Source: Salinihabitans flavidus
GTDB taxonomy: Bacteria; Pseudomonadota; Alphaproteobacteria; Rhodobacterales; Rhodobacteraceae
Reading direction: 5' to 3'
Assembly (NCBI RefSeq): GCF_900110425.1
Contig: NZ_FODS01000005.1
Location: 62,001-126,000 of the forward strand
Length of the DNA: 64,000 bases
Each line of letters opens with the position of its first letter. The stretch's first letter is position 1. The notes beneath the pieces were generated by a model. It searched no databases, was not told where the DNA came from, and saw nothing but the letters and a program-made list of their open reading frames with translations. Shown here in pieces: positions 55,176 through 64,000 of the stretch. Both the position numbers and the translations under genes were made by a program.

Positions 55176-56948
55176 ATGACGCAGGACCAGATCATCCTTT
55201 TTTCACTGTTCGTCGCAGTCTTCGTGCTGCTGATCTGGGGACGGTTTCGCTATGACCTTGTGGCCTTCACCGCGCTGATGTTCGGGGTGATTGTGGGCGT
55301 GGTGCCGACCGATCAGGCGTTTTCCGGTTTCGGTCATCCGGCCACGATCGTGGTGGCGCTGGTTCTGGTGATCTCGGCGGGGCTTGTGCGGTCGGGCGCG
55401 GTCTATCTGATCACCCGCACGATGGTGGACAGCGCGCGGGGCCTTGGCACGCATATCGCACTCATGGGCGGGATCGGCGGTATCCTGTCGGCCTTCATGA
55501 ACAACGTGGCCGCCCTGGCCCTTCTGATGCCGGTGGACATCCAGACCGCGCGCAAGGCGGGCCGAAGCCCCGGCCTCTCGCTCATGCCGTTGTCGTTCGC
55601 CACGATCCTTGGCGGGATGGCGACGCTGATCGGAACGCCGCCCAATATCATCATCGCCTCGATTCGCCAGGAATCGCTTGGCGAGTCCTACAAGATGTTC
55701 GATTTCGCCCCGGTGGGCGCGCTGGTGGCATTGGCGGGGCTGATTTTCGTGGCGCTGATTGGCTGGCGTCTGATCCCGGTGCGCGACGATGCCGTGGCCA
55801 AGGTGTCCGATCTTGCGGAGTATATCGCGGAGTTGACCGTGCCGGACGAGAGCAAGCATATCGGCAAACGGCTCAGCGAGTTGCAGGAGACCGCCGACAA
55901 GACCGACGTGGCGCTGATCGGGCTGACCCGCGACGGCAAGCGGCGCTATGGTGCGGCGCGCAACTCTCTTCTTCAGGCCGAGGATTGTATCGTTCTGGAA
56001 GGGCGGCCCGAGGCGATCGACGAGTTCCGCGCCGCCACATCGCTCAACTTCTCGGATGATGAGCGCGAGGAGAAGCTGAAGGCGGCGGGAGACGGGCTTG
56101 ATCTGATCGAGGCGGTGGTGCCGGAGCATGCGCGGATCGTCGGCAAGACGGCGCAGTCGGTCGGGCTGACATGGCGGCAGGGGGCGCTCTTGCTGGGCCT
56201 GTCACGACAGGGTCAGCGACTCAAGCGTCTGATTCGCCAAACCTCGATCAAGGCCGGTGACATCGTTCTTCTGCTTGTGCCCAAGGACCGCGGCAGCGAA
56301 GTGACGCACTGGCTCGGCGTTCTGCCGCTGGCCAATCGCGGGCTGTCGGTGACTCAGGACAGCAAGACATGGATGGCCATCGGGATCTTCTTCGTTGCCG
56401 TGGCGCTGGCGTCCTTCGGGGTGCTTTACCTGCCGATTGCGCTTGGGTGCGTTGCCGTGGCCTATGTGATCACGCGGATCATCCCCATTACAGAACTTTA
56501 CAACGAGATCGAGTGGCCGGTGGTCGTGCTTTTGGGGTCGATGATCCCGCTTGGCGCGGCGCTGGACGAGGCGGGGGGCACGGAACTGATCGCAGATGCG
56601 CTCGTGGGGTTGACCGCAGGGTTTCCCGCATGGGCGGTTCTTGCGGTTCTCATGGCGGTGACGATGACGCTTTCGGATGTGCTCAACAATACGGCCACGA
56701 CCATCGTCGCCGCCCCGGTGGGAATCGAGATGGCGCGGATACTGGACGTGTCGGCGGACCCCTTCCTGATGGCGGTGGCGGTGGCGGCCTCTTCGGCGTT
56801 CCTCACGCCCATCGGGCACAAGAACAACACGCTTGTGCTTGGTCCCGGCGGCTATCGCTTCGGCGACTACTGGCGCATGGGGCTGCCGCTGGAGGTCATC
56901 GTGGTGGCGGTGGCCGTGCCGGCGATCCTTGTGTTCTGGCCACTGTGA
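55176..56948 (+). CDS. SLC13/DASS family permease with RCK_C domains (copy 1)
   Basis: A 590-residue inner-membrane permease. An N-terminal membrane half contains GFGHPATIVVALVLVISAGLV, AFMNNVAALALLMPVDI and ILGGMATLIGTPPNIII, the SNT-like sodium-carboxylate site. Two cytoplasmic TrkA-C/RCK_C domains occupy about 205-380. The second membrane half has DVLNNTATTIVAAPVGIEMA and SSAFLTPIGHKNNTLVLGPGGY. Members move anions such as sulfate or dicarboxylates. A paralogue of the same design faces it at 56967-58745. Confidence 0.92.
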   Translation: MTQDQIILFSLFVAVFVLLIWGRFRYDLVAFTALMFGVIVGVVPTDQAFSGFGHPATIVVALVLVISAGLVRSGAVYLITRTMVDSARGLGTHIALMGGIGGILSAFMNNVAALALLMPVDIQTARKAGRSPGLSLMPLSFATILGGMATLIGTPPNIIIASIRQESLGESYKMFDFAPVGALVALAGLIFVALIGWRLIPVRDDAVAKVSDLAEYIAELTVPDESKHIGKRLSELQETADKTDVALIGLTRDGKRRYGAARNSLLQAEDCIVLEGRPEAIDEFRAATSLNFSDDEREEKLKAAGDGLDLIEAVVPEHARIVGKTAQSVGLTWRQGALLLGLSRQGQRLKRLIRQTSIKAGDIVLLLVPKDRGSEVTHWLGVLPLANRGLSVTQDSKTWMAIGIFFVAVALASFGVLYLPIALGCVAVAYVITRIIPITELYNEIEWPVVVLLGSMIPLGAALDEAGGTELIADALVGLTAGFPAWAVLAVLMAVTMTLSDVLNNTATTIVAAPVGIEMARILDVSADPFLMAVAVAASSAFLTPIGHKNNTLVLGPGGYRFGDYWRMGLPLEVIVVAVAVPAILVFWPL

Positions 56949-56966
56949 AGAGTGGGCGCTTGTGCC

Positions 56967-58745
56967 CTAAAGCGGCCAGAGGAAGGGAATGACCACGCTG
57001 GCCAGCAGCCCGACCGACAGGTTGAGCGGTATGCCCACGCGCAGGAAATCGGTGAAGCGATAGCCGCCGGGGCCGTAGACCAGCATATTGGTCTGATACC
57101 CGATCGGGGTGGCGAAACTGGCCGAGGCGGCGACCATCACCGCGATGACGAGGGGGCGGGCGTCGATGCCCATGACCTCTGCCAGACCGATGGCGATGGG
57201 GGTGACGACCACGGCCACGGCGTTGTTGGACACCAGTTCCGTCAGCACCGAGGTCAGCAGGTAGATCGCCCAGACCACGAGGAAGGGCGGCAGCATCCCG
57301 AGAAAAGGCGCCAGAGCCTCGACGATGAGCGTCACGGCGCCTGAACTTTCCAGCGCGGCGCCAATGGCGAGCATGGCGAAGATCAGCGCCAGAAGCCGCC
57401 CGTCCACGAAGGAAAACGCCTCGTCGGCGTCGATGCAGCGGGTGGCCAGCACCAGCGCAACCGCAAGTATTGCCAGAAGGAAGATCGGCGCGACGCCAAA
57501 GCCCGCCAGCGCCACCAGCCCGATGAGCGCAAGCAGCGCGATAGGCGCGTGACGGCGGCGGTATTCACGTTCCGTGGGCTTGTTGACCTCGACCATGTCC
57601 ATGTCGCTGGCAAGGCGCTGAATATCCTCGGGGGTGCCTTCGAGCAGAAGCGTGTCGCCGACGCGCACCACCAGCTCGTCAAGCTGGCGGCCGATGTTCT
57701 GGTTGCGGCGATGCACGGCCAGCGGATAGACACCATAGCGCCGCCGAAGGCGCATCGAGCCGAGCCGCCGGCCCACCATGCGGCAGCCGGGGGTGATCAG
57801 CACCTCCACCGTGGTGGTTTCCACCGCCGAGACCTGATCCACGCGCCGCAGGGACTTGTCGCGTTGCAGGCTGAGCAACTCGGTCATTCGTGTGCGCAAC
57901 ACCACCCTGTCGCCCACTTCGAGCGTGACGCCATCGAGGTTGCGGCGCAGTGACAGATCGCCCCGGACCACATCCACCAGCCGCACGCCATCGCGTTTGA
58001 ACAGTTGCACGCCCGTGACTTCGCGCCCGATCAGGTTGGAATCGGGGGGGATCACCGCCTCGGTGAAGAATTTCATGCGCGAACGATCCGACAGCAGGTC
58101 GGCCATGCTGTGACGTTCAGGCAGCAGGCGCGGGGCGATCAGCCGCAGATAGATCATGCCCCAGGCCACGAGGACGATCCCCAGCGGGGTGATTTCGAAA
58201 ATGCTGAACGGCGCGAGACCGTGGGTGCGCGCGACGCCATCGACCAGAAGGTTGGTCGATGTCCCGATGAGCGTCAGCGTGCCGCCGAGGATGGCCGCAT
58301 AGCTCAGCGGAATGAGCAGTTTGCTTGCCGACGTGCCCAATGTCCGGGCCAGTTGGATGAAGACCGGGATCATCACCACCACCACCGGCGTGTTCGACAC
58401 CACCGCCGAGGCGAGGACGACAAAGGCGATCAGCATGGCGATGGCCAGCCGCGGGCGCACCGAAGCCTGTTTCTCGGCCATTCGGGTAAAGCTCGACAGC
58501 GCGCCGGTGCGCACCAGCGCGCCCATCACGATGAACATCGCGGCAATGGTCCAGGGCGCGGGGTTCGACAGCACCGAAAGCGCACCCTCATAGGGCAGAA
58601 CGCCAAGCACCAGCAGAACCGCGACGCCGATGATCGCCACCACCTCTGTCGGGAAACTCTCGCGCAGGAACAGCAGGAACATCACCGCCACCGTGGCCAG
58701 CGTGATGCCCGCCTGCATATTCTGCGAAAACTCGAACAGACCCAT
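56967..58745 (-). CDS. SLC13/DASS family permease with RCK_C domains (copy 2)
   Basis: A 592-residue permease from ATG 58745 (MGLFEFSQNMQAGITLATV), with GGAGGGG upstream. The design is as in the convergent neighbour: VSNTPVVVVMIPVFIQLA, ILGGTLTLIGTSTNLLVDGV, two RCK_C regions (about 200-370), then VSNNAVAVVVTPIAIGLAEV and ASFATPIGYQTNMLVYGPGGYRF. Stops are 18 bases apart. Differences in the substrate loops (TSTNLLV against TPPNIII) suggest different specificity. It is 19 bases after the EamA gene and probably co-transcribed. Confidence 0.92.
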   Translation of the reverse strand: MGLFEFSQNMQAGITLATVAVMFLLFLRESFPTEVVAIIGVAVLLVLGVLPYEGALSVLSNPAPWTIAAMFIVMGALVRTGALSSFTRMAEKQASVRPRLAIAMLIAFVVLASAVVSNTPVVVVMIPVFIQLARTLGTSASKLLIPLSYAAILGGTLTLIGTSTNLLVDGVARTHGLAPFSIFEITPLGIVLVAWGMIYLRLIAPRLLPERHSMADLLSDRSRMKFFTEAVIPPDSNLIGREVTGVQLFKRDGVRLVDVVRGDLSLRRNLDGVTLEVGDRVVLRTRMTELLSLQRDKSLRRVDQVSAVETTTVEVLITPGCRMVGRRLGSMRLRRRYGVYPLAVHRRNQNIGRQLDELVVRVGDTLLLEGTPEDIQRLASDMDMVEVNKPTEREYRRRHAPIALLALIGLVALAGFGVAPIFLLAILAVALVLATRCIDADEAFSFVDGRLLALIFAMLAIGAALESSGAVTLIVEALAPFLGMLPPFLVVWAIYLLTSVLTELVSNNAVAVVVTPIAIGLAEVMGIDARPLVIAVMVAASASFATPIGYQTNMLVYGPGGYRFTDFLRVGIPLNLSVGLLASVVIPFLWPL

Positions 58746-58764
58746 GACCCCTCCGGACCCCGCC

Positions 58765-59685
58765 TCAGCCGCCAACATTGCCCGGCGGCACGATCGGGGC
58801 AATAGCCACCTTGCGCCGTGGTTGAACAAGCGCCATCCCGACAAGGATGATGCCCATCGCCAGCCATATCCAAAGCGAATAGCGTTCGTGCAAAATCAGC
58901 ATCGACCAGAGCACGCCCGCGCCCGTCACGATATAGGCGACCTGAGCGGCAAAGACCGATCCCGCCTGACCCATCAGCCACACGTATCCGGTATAGACGG
59001 CCACATGCACGAGCGAAGTGATCAGAATCGCATATTCCGGTGCATTCCAATCGGTGAAGGGGGAAATGAACTGTCCCGAGATCACCGCCAGCGGTAGTGC
59101 GATGAAAATCCCGAGAACCGATGCACCAAAGAGGACATGGCCGGGACCAAGACCCTGCGTGCCCCATTTGGCCACGATGTTACCCTCCACCGCGTAGCAG
59201 AACGGCGCCACGAGCGCGATCGGCAGCCACCAGACCATCGACGGGTCCGGCATGCTGTCGGGATTCGCAAGGATCACGACACCGACCAGACCGACCACGA
59301 GCCCGGCCATGCGCGGCAGGGTAAAGCGGTCAATGCCAAGCCAGAGCGCGATGGGAAAGGCGAAGATCGGCACGAGCGACAGCATCACCGACAGAACGCC
59401 CGCCGGGAGGTGTATCGCCGCGCGATAGGAAAAGCTGTTGGGCAGAAGCGTGCCGACAATCGCGATCAGCACGAAGGTGCGCCAGTAGGGCAGGGCGAGC
59501 GAAAGTGGCTTGCCCTGCGCGCTGCGCAATGTGCCAAGCACCGTCGCGCCGATCACCAGTTGCCAGAATATGATTCCCAGCGGCTGATACCCCTCGGAGA
59601 CCGCGATCTTGTTCAGGGGCTGTGAGAGGCCCCAGCCCGCCCCCAGCACCAGCAACATGCCGAAGAGCGCAACCGGGCTTGTCAT
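58765..59685 (-). CDS. DMT superfamily transporter (EamA)
   Basis: A 306-residue ten-helix exporter. It begins VALFGMLLVLGAGWGLSQPLNKIAVSEG and carries NSFSYRAAIHLPAGVLSVMLSLVPIFAFPIALWLG (first repeat) and SVFAAQVAYIVTGAGVLWSMLILHERYSLWIWLAM (second repeat). The substrate is unknown. It is linked by a four-base overlap to the YmdB-type gene upstream and followed by the SLC13 gene. Confidence 0.9.
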   Translation of the reverse strand: MTSPVALFGMLLVLGAGWGLSQPLNKIAVSEGYQPLGIIFWQLVIGATVLGTLRSAQGKPLSLALPYWRTFVLIAIVGTLLPNSFSYRAAIHLPAGVLSVMLSLVPIFAFPIALWLGIDRFTLPRMAGLVVGLVGVVILANPDSMPDPSMVWWLPIALVAPFCYAVEGNIVAKWGTQGLGPGHVLFGASVLGIFIALPLAVISGQFISPFTDWNAPEYAILITSLVHVAVYTGYVWLMGQAGSVFAAQVAYIVTGAGVLWSMLILHERYSLWIWLAMGIILVGMALVQPRRKVAIAPIVPPGNVGG

Positions 59686-60503
59686 TGGGCCGGTTCCGAC
59701 TGCGGCAGGCGCCCGCCCAGACGCACCATGTCGATTCGTGTGGCGATGCCGGTGCGATCATCTGTTTCAAGGTAGACGCCCGACAGCGTGACATCTCCGA
59801 CCGCAGGCGTGAAACGCCCCTTTGCCATGCCGGTGACGAAGCGGCGCAGGGGTTCGGTCTTTTCCATGCCGATGACGGAATCGTAATCGCCGCACATGCC
59901 CGCATCAGACTGCAGCGCAGTGCCGCCCGGCAGGATCTGGGCGTCGGCGGTGGGCACATGGGTGTGGGTGCCGACGACAAGGCTCGCCCGTCCGTCGCAG
60001 TAGTGGCCCATGCCCATCTTTTCCGATGTCGCCTCGCAGTGCATGTCCACGATGCTGGCCTGCACCATGCCACCGCGCGGATGGCTGCGCAGCACCTTGT
60101 CGATGGCCGAGAAGGGATCGTCGAAGGGCCGTTTCATGAAGACCTGACCCAGCACCTGCGCCACCAGAACCTTGCGCCCGCCGCGCGCTTCGAACACGCC
60201 CGCGCCGCGCCCCGGCACATCGCCATGCGCGAAGTTGAGCGGGCGCAAAACACGCGGTTCGGTCTGGATGAATTGCAGCATGTCCTTGTGATCGAAGGCG
60301 TGATCGCCCAGCGTGACCACGTCGGCGCCCGCCTCCAGCAGCACCTTTGCATGATCGCCGGTCAGCCCCATGCCATTGGAGGCATTCTCGCCATTCACGA
60401 CCACGAAATCGAGCCGCCACGCCTCGCGCAGCTTTGGCAGTCTTTCCATGACGGCGGCGCGGCCCGCGCGGCCCATCACATCTCCGAGAAACAGAATTTT
60501 CAT
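59682..60503 (-). CDS. YmdB-type metallophosphoesterase (TIGR00282 family)
   Basis: A 273-residue calcineurin-like phosphoesterase from ATG 60503 (MKILFLGDVMGRAGR). Metal-site motifs are GDVMGRAGR, VVNGENASNGMGLT, LGDHAFDHKD, VDMHCEATSEKMGMGHYCDG and VVGTHTHVPTADAQILPGGTALQSDAGMCGDYDSVIGM. YmdB homologues hydrolyse cyclic nucleotides. The overlap with the downstream EamA gene indicates an operon. The target pathway here is unknown. Confidence 0.93.
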   Translation of the reverse strand: MKILFLGDVMGRAGRAAVMERLPKLREAWRLDFVVVNGENASNGMGLTGDHAKVLLEAGADVVTLGDHAFDHKDMLQFIQTEPRVLRPLNFAHGDVPGRGAGVFEARGGRKVLVAQVLGQVFMKRPFDDPFSAIDKVLRSHPRGGMVQASIVDMHCEATSEKMGMGHYCDGRASLVVGTHTHVPTADAQILPGGTALQSDAGMCGDYDSVIGMEKTEPLRRFVTGMAKGRFTPAVGDVTLSGVYLETDDRTGIATRIDMVRLGGRLPQSEPAQ

Positions 60504-60612
60504 GTGTGTTGCGTAATTCGCTTCCCGCGCATGAGCAAGTGGCACCTTTGCCGCCGCCGTGTTTTTGAGCAGGCGAGAGGCAGAGCGACGCAGGCAGGAG
60601 GCGGCCCGGAGA

Positions 60613-61185
60613 TCAGAAGCTGTGGACGCCGGATTCGGTGATGATCAGGTCAAGCGGCTGATCCGTCGGCTCCAGCGGGAGGCTATCGGCCTCCTGCGCA
60701 TCAAAGGCAAAGCCCACGGCCAGCGTGGGGCGATGCGCGCGCAGCATCTCCAGCGTGCGGTCGTAGAATCCGCCGCCATACCCCAGACGCCCGCCCTGCG
60801 CGTCGAAGGCGACAAGCGGGACGATCACGATCTCCGGTTCGAAAAACACGTCCTCCAGCGGCACCTGCGCGCCGAAGGGCCCCGCTCTGAGTGGCCCGGC
60901 CGGTTGCCAGCTGGAGAATTTCAGCGGCAGGCCCGCCCCCTCGATCACCGGCACGCCGACGGGTCCATAGGCGGCGGCCTCGGCCATGGCGGCGCGGGGG
61001 TCGATCTCTGTGCGGATGGGCAGGTAGCCGGCCAGCGGCACACCGCGATATCCGGCCAGAAAGGCGGACAGATACGCCGATTGCCCGGGCTCTGCCGTCT
61101 CGAAGGCGACCTTGCGACGGGCGAAGGCGGCCTTGCGCGCGGCGGCCTTGACGACGGAAAGATCGGCCGATGAAAAATTGGTCAT
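60613..61185 (-). CDS. 5-formyltetrahydrofolate cyclo-ligase
   Basis: A 190-residue enzyme returning 5-formyl-THF to 5,10-methenyl-THF with ATP. The start ATG 61185 (MTNFSSADLS) overlaps the mgtE stop as ATGA and is preferred over the in-frame ATG 61197. The nucleotide/magnesium motif is LGYGGGFYDRTL. IVPLVAFDAQGGRLG and GFAFDAQEADSLPLEPTDQPLD are typical. Confidence 0.93.
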   Translation of the reverse strand: MTNFSSADLSVVKAAARKAAFARRKVAFETAEPGQSAYLSAFLAGYRGVPLAGYLPIRTEIDPRAAMAEAAAYGPVGVPVIEGAGLPLKFSSWQPAGPLRAGPFGAQVPLEDVFFEPEIVIVPLVAFDAQGGRLGYGGGFYDRTLEMLRAHRPTLAVGFAFDAQEADSLPLEPTDQPLDLIITESGVHSF

Positions 61186-62576
61186 AGCAGAATCCATGAG
61201 GCGAGCCCCAGGAAGGCGAAAAAGCCGACCACATCGGTGATTGTGGTCACGAAAGGCCCGGAGGCCAGCGCCGGGTCGATCTTCATCCGGTCGAGAAACA
61301 TGGGAATGACGATTCCGCCAAGCGCGGCCGAAATCTGCGTCAGCAGCATTGCCAGCCCGATCACCGCCGCCAGCATCGGCACCCCGAACCAGAACCCGGC
61401 CACCAGCGCCATCAGAAGTCCGAAAACCAATCCGTTGAGCGCTCCGACCGACATCTCGCGCACCACAACGCGCATGGCGTTCTGGGCCGTCAGGTCACGG
61501 GTGGCGAGCGCGCGCACCGCGACGGTCATGGTCTGGGTGCCCGCGTTCCCCCCCATCGACGCGACAATCGGCATCAGCACGGCGAGTGCGACCATCTGAT
61601 TGATCGTCTCGGCGAACATGTCGATCACCAGCGAGGCAAGAATCGCGGTCAGCAGGTTGACGAAAAGCCACAGCGCGCGCCCCTTCGCCGCCTCGAAGAT
61701 GGTGTCCGACAGGCTCGATTCTTCATGCACACCCGCAAGGCGCATGATGTCCTCTTCATGCTCTTCATCGAGCACGGACATCGCGTCGTCGATGGTGATC
61801 ACACCTACAAGCCGCCCCTCGTCATCCACCACGGGGGCTGAAATCAGGTGATACTGATTGAAGGCATAGGCGACGTCAGCCTCGTCCTGAGTGGCGGGAA
61901 TGACCTGGAACATATCCTCGACCAGATCCCTGAGCGGCGTGGCGCGATAGGCGGCCATGATTTTGCCCAGCGTGACATTGCCCACCGGGTGCATGCGCGG
62001 ATCGACAAGGATCACATGATAGAACTGTTCCGGAAGCTCCGTGGAATTGCGCATGAAATCGATGGCGTCGCCGACGGTCCAATGCTCGGGCGCGGCAATT
62101 GTCTCGCGCTGCATCAGGCGACCGGCGGAATACTCGGGATAGCTGAGCGCCTGTTGCACCGCGACGCGGTCGGCATCTTCCAGCGCGCCGAGAATAACCG
62201 CCTGCTGCGGCGCGTCCATATCCTCGACCAGATCCACGACATCGTCGGAATCCAGATCGCGCACCGCGTCGGCTAGAATTTCGGGGTGGAGCGCCGCAAT
62301 CACCTCTTCGCGGATGCTCTCATCAAGCTCTGACAGGATGTCGCCATCGAATTCGCGGTCATAGAGCTGCACCAGCCGCCGCCGGTCGGAGGCGCTGATC
62401 TGCTCCAGAAGATCGGCGATGTCGGCGGGGTGGAGCGGCTCCATCCACTCGGTGAGCTGCGCACGGTCACCCGCTTCCACCGCGCCGAGAATCGCGGCTA
62501 CGGTGCGCCGGTCAAGGCTGTAAGCGGCCTCTTCATGGTCAGAATCGGGCAGGTCCTGATCGATGTCTTCGGTCAT
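61182..62576 (-). CDS. mgtE: Magnesium transporter MgtE
   Basis: A 464-residue magnesium channel. An acidic N domain (LHPADIADLLEQISASDRRRLVQLYD) is followed by paired CBS domains (about 150-280, with HLISAPVVDDEGRLVGVITIDDAMSVL) and the plug helix. Five membrane helices include the pore motif VLMPIVASMGGNAGTQTMTVAVRALA in pieces. The many Asp and Glu at the N/CBS interface are the magnesium sensor in known homologues. It overlaps the cyclo-ligase gene. Confidence 0.97.
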   Translation of the reverse strand: MTEDIDQDLPDSDHEEAAYSLDRRTVAAILGAVEAGDRAQLTEWMEPLHPADIADLLEQISASDRRRLVQLYDREFDGDILSELDESIREEVIAALHPEILADAVRDLDSDDVVDLVEDMDAPQQAVILGALEDADRVAVQQALSYPEYSAGRLMQRETIAAPEHWTVGDAIDFMRNSTELPEQFYHVILVDPRMHPVGNVTLGKIMAAYRATPLRDLVEDMFQVIPATQDEADVAYAFNQYHLISAPVVDDEGRLVGVITIDDAMSVLDEEHEEDIMRLAGVHEESSLSDTIFEAAKGRALWLFVNLLTAILASLVIDMFAETINQMVALAVLMPIVASMGGNAGTQTMTVAVRALATRDLTAQNAMRVVVREMSVGALNGLVFGLLMALVAGFWFGVPMLAAVIGLAMLLTQISAALGGIVIPMFLDRMKIDPALASGPFVTTITDVVGFFAFLGLASWILL

Positions 62577-62698
62577 GTCGCCACCCCTCTTGCCGTCTGG
62601 CGGGACATTAGGTGGATTTGGCTGGAAAACTCAATCCTGAAAGGGCAAATTGCCGGGAAAACTGCGGGTTTCGCAGCGTCTTGAAAAGGAATCTCCGA

Positions 62699-63997
62699 AT
62701 GCGCGACACGGTGCTTTTACTGGGACAGACCCTCTCCTTCGATACCTCTCCGTTCGGCACTGCGGTGCAGGACGCGGCCCGTCATGAGCGGCGCGGCGCG
62801 GTGCTGATCGAGAACGGGAAGGTCGCGGCGACGGGGCGGGCCGAGGATCTTTGCGCGGCCCATCCGCAGGCGGCGCGGCGCGATTTCGGCGACGGGCTGA
62901 TCATGGCGGGATTTGTAGATGCCCATGTGCATTATCCACAGACCGGGATCATCGCGAGCTGGGGCAAGCGGCTGATCGACTGGCTTGAGAGCTACACTTT
63001 CCCCGAGGAGGTGCGCTTTGCCGATCCGGCCTATGCGCGGCAGGTGGCGGCGCGCTATCTGGATCTGACGGCAAGCCATGGCACGACGACGATGGCCAGC
63101 TTCTGCACCATTCACCCCGCCTCGGTCGATGCGTTCTTTGCCGAGGCGCAGGCGCGCGGGCAGCGGGTCGTGGCGGGCAAGACCTGCATGGATCGCAACG
63201 CGCCGGAGGGGCTTCGGGACACGGCGCAGAGCGCCTATGACGACAGTCGCGCCTTGTTGCAGCGCTGGCACGGGGTGGACCGGCTTGAATATGCCATCAC
63301 GCCGCGGTTCTCGCCCACCTCCACGCCCGAGCAGCTTGAGGCGATGGGGGCGCTCTGGGCAGAGCATCCGGCGTGCCTGATGCAGACCCACCTGAGTGAG
63401 CAGACCGACGAGATCGCCTGGGTGAAAGAGCTATTCCCGAAGGCGCGCGACTACCTTGAAACCTACGAGATGTTCGGGCTTCTGGGCGAGCGGGGGCTCT
63501 ACGGGCACGCGATCCACCTTGAGCCACGCGAGCGCGCGGCCTTGTCCGAGATCGGGGCGTCCTTGATCCATTGCCCGACATCGAACACGTTTATCGGATC
63601 GGGCCTGTTCGACATGGCCGGGCTGATCGCCGAGGGGCCGCGTATCGGGCTGGCCACCGATACCGGCGGAGGGTCGAGCTTTTCGATGCTGCGCACCATG
63701 GCGGCGGCCTATGAGATCGGCCAATTGCGGCACAGCCCGCTGCATCCCGCGCAGCTTTTGTGGCTGGCGACGGCCGGATCGGCGGCAGCGCTGCACATGG
63801 GCGACCGGATCGGCAACCTCGCACCCGGGATAGAGGCCGATCTGGTGGTGCTCGATCTGGCCTCCACCCCCGATATCGCACAGCGGACGGAGCGGGCCGA
63901 CGATCTGTGGGAGGCGGTCTTCCCCACGATCATGATGGGCGACGACCGGGCTGTATCAGAGGTATTCATTGCCGGGCGGGCGATATCGGAGAGGTGA
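62699..63997 (+). CDS. guaD: Guanine deaminase
   Basis: A 432-residue amidohydrolase converting guanine to xanthine. It starts at ATG 62699 (MRDTVLLLGQTLSFD) after AAAAGGAATC. Metal ligands are His76 and His78 (GFVDAHVHYPQTGIIASWG), with further marks in ASFCTIHPASVDAFF, LMQTHLSEQTDEIAWVKELFP, YGHAIHLEP, HCPTSNTFIGSG and GLATDTGGGSSFSML. The stop is three bases from the window edge. It is divergent from mgtE. Confidence 0.96.
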   Translation: MRDTVLLLGQTLSFDTSPFGTAVQDAARHERRGAVLIENGKVAATGRAEDLCAAHPQAARRDFGDGLIMAGFVDAHVHYPQTGIIASWGKRLIDWLESYTFPEEVRFADPAYARQVAARYLDLTASHGTTTMASFCTIHPASVDAFFAEAQARGQRVVAGKTCMDRNAPEGLRDTAQSAYDDSRALLQRWHGVDRLEYAITPRFSPTSTPEQLEAMGALWAEHPACLMQTHLSEQTDEIAWVKELFPKARDYLETYEMFGLLGERGLYGHAIHLEPRERAALSEIGASLIHCPTSNTFIGSGLFDMAGLIAEGPRIGLATDTGGGSSFSMLRTMAAAYEIGQLRHSPLHPAQLLWLATAGSAAALHMGDRIGNLAPGIEADLVVLDLASTPDIAQRTERADDLWEAVFPTIMMGDDRAVSEVFIAGRAISER

Positions 63998-64000
63998 CGG

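Overview
The window looks like chromosomal DNA of an alphaproteobacterium of the order Rhodobacterales (Roseobacter/Paracoccaceae type). The evidence is the high GC content and several arrangements familiar from that group. These are a yceD-rpmF-plsX-fabH-ihfA-merR-tRNA-Pro block, a fused-subunit Pha/Mrp antiporter operon, a double-length dCTP deaminase, and an OlsB-like acyltransferase next to bamE. No phage, insertion sequence, CRISPR array, rRNA operon or replication origin was recognised. One tRNA is present: tRNA-Pro, anticodon GGG, with an encoded CCA.

Layout. 1-8.9 kb: a truncated P2-type cation ATPase, an AI-2E-family permease, and a six-gene Pha/Mrp monovalent cation/proton antiporter operon (AB-C-D-E-F-G). 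8.9-11 kb: a GlxA-type regulator divergent from a small DUF4242-like protein, the pair bracketed by two 68-bp direct repeats. 11-21 kb: a persulfide-dioxygenase-like metallo-beta-lactamase (MBL) protein, a LonH-like protease with a stress-protein-like partner, malate synthase G, a class I glutamine-amidotransferase-like hydrolase, an SDR, a periplasmic MBL protein with an altered metal site, and an ICMT-like methyltransferase. 21-27 kb: pntAB transhydrogenase, a DUF3422 protein and a YeeE/YedE sulfur transporter. 27-35.4 kb: a complete oligopeptide-type ABC importer plus two M20 hydrolases, split into two divergent units. 35.5-47 kb: housekeeping and envelope genes (waaA, moaA, dcd, tRNA-Pro, merR, ihfA, fabH, plsX, rpmF, yceD, bamE, olsB-like, uup). 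47-64 kb: tyrS, anmK, a small lipoprotein, eno, exporters, alkA-like glycosylase, esterase, two convergent SLC13 permeases, a YmdB-type phosphodiesterase, 5-FTHF cyclo-ligase, mgtE and guanine deaminase.

Working together. The Pha complex, MgtE and the P-type ATPase handle cations. PntAB couples the proton gradient to NADPH. The ABC importer with its two M20 enzymes looks like an uptake-and-hydrolysis pathway for acylated amino acids or peptides. Two MBL genes carry palindromes resembling the ATTC-N8-GAAT box of SqrR/BigR-type persulfide repressors. With the YeeE/YedE protein, this hints at scattered reactive-sulfur functions.

The least explained signal is non-coding. Four intergenic sites carry head-to-tail 11-bp units (about TCGGTAWWRCG) in exact one-helical-turn phasing, each just beyond the 3' end of a gene. 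Start sites were chosen from Shine-Dalgarno spacing and overlaps. Functions come from motif recognition by eye, without database searches.
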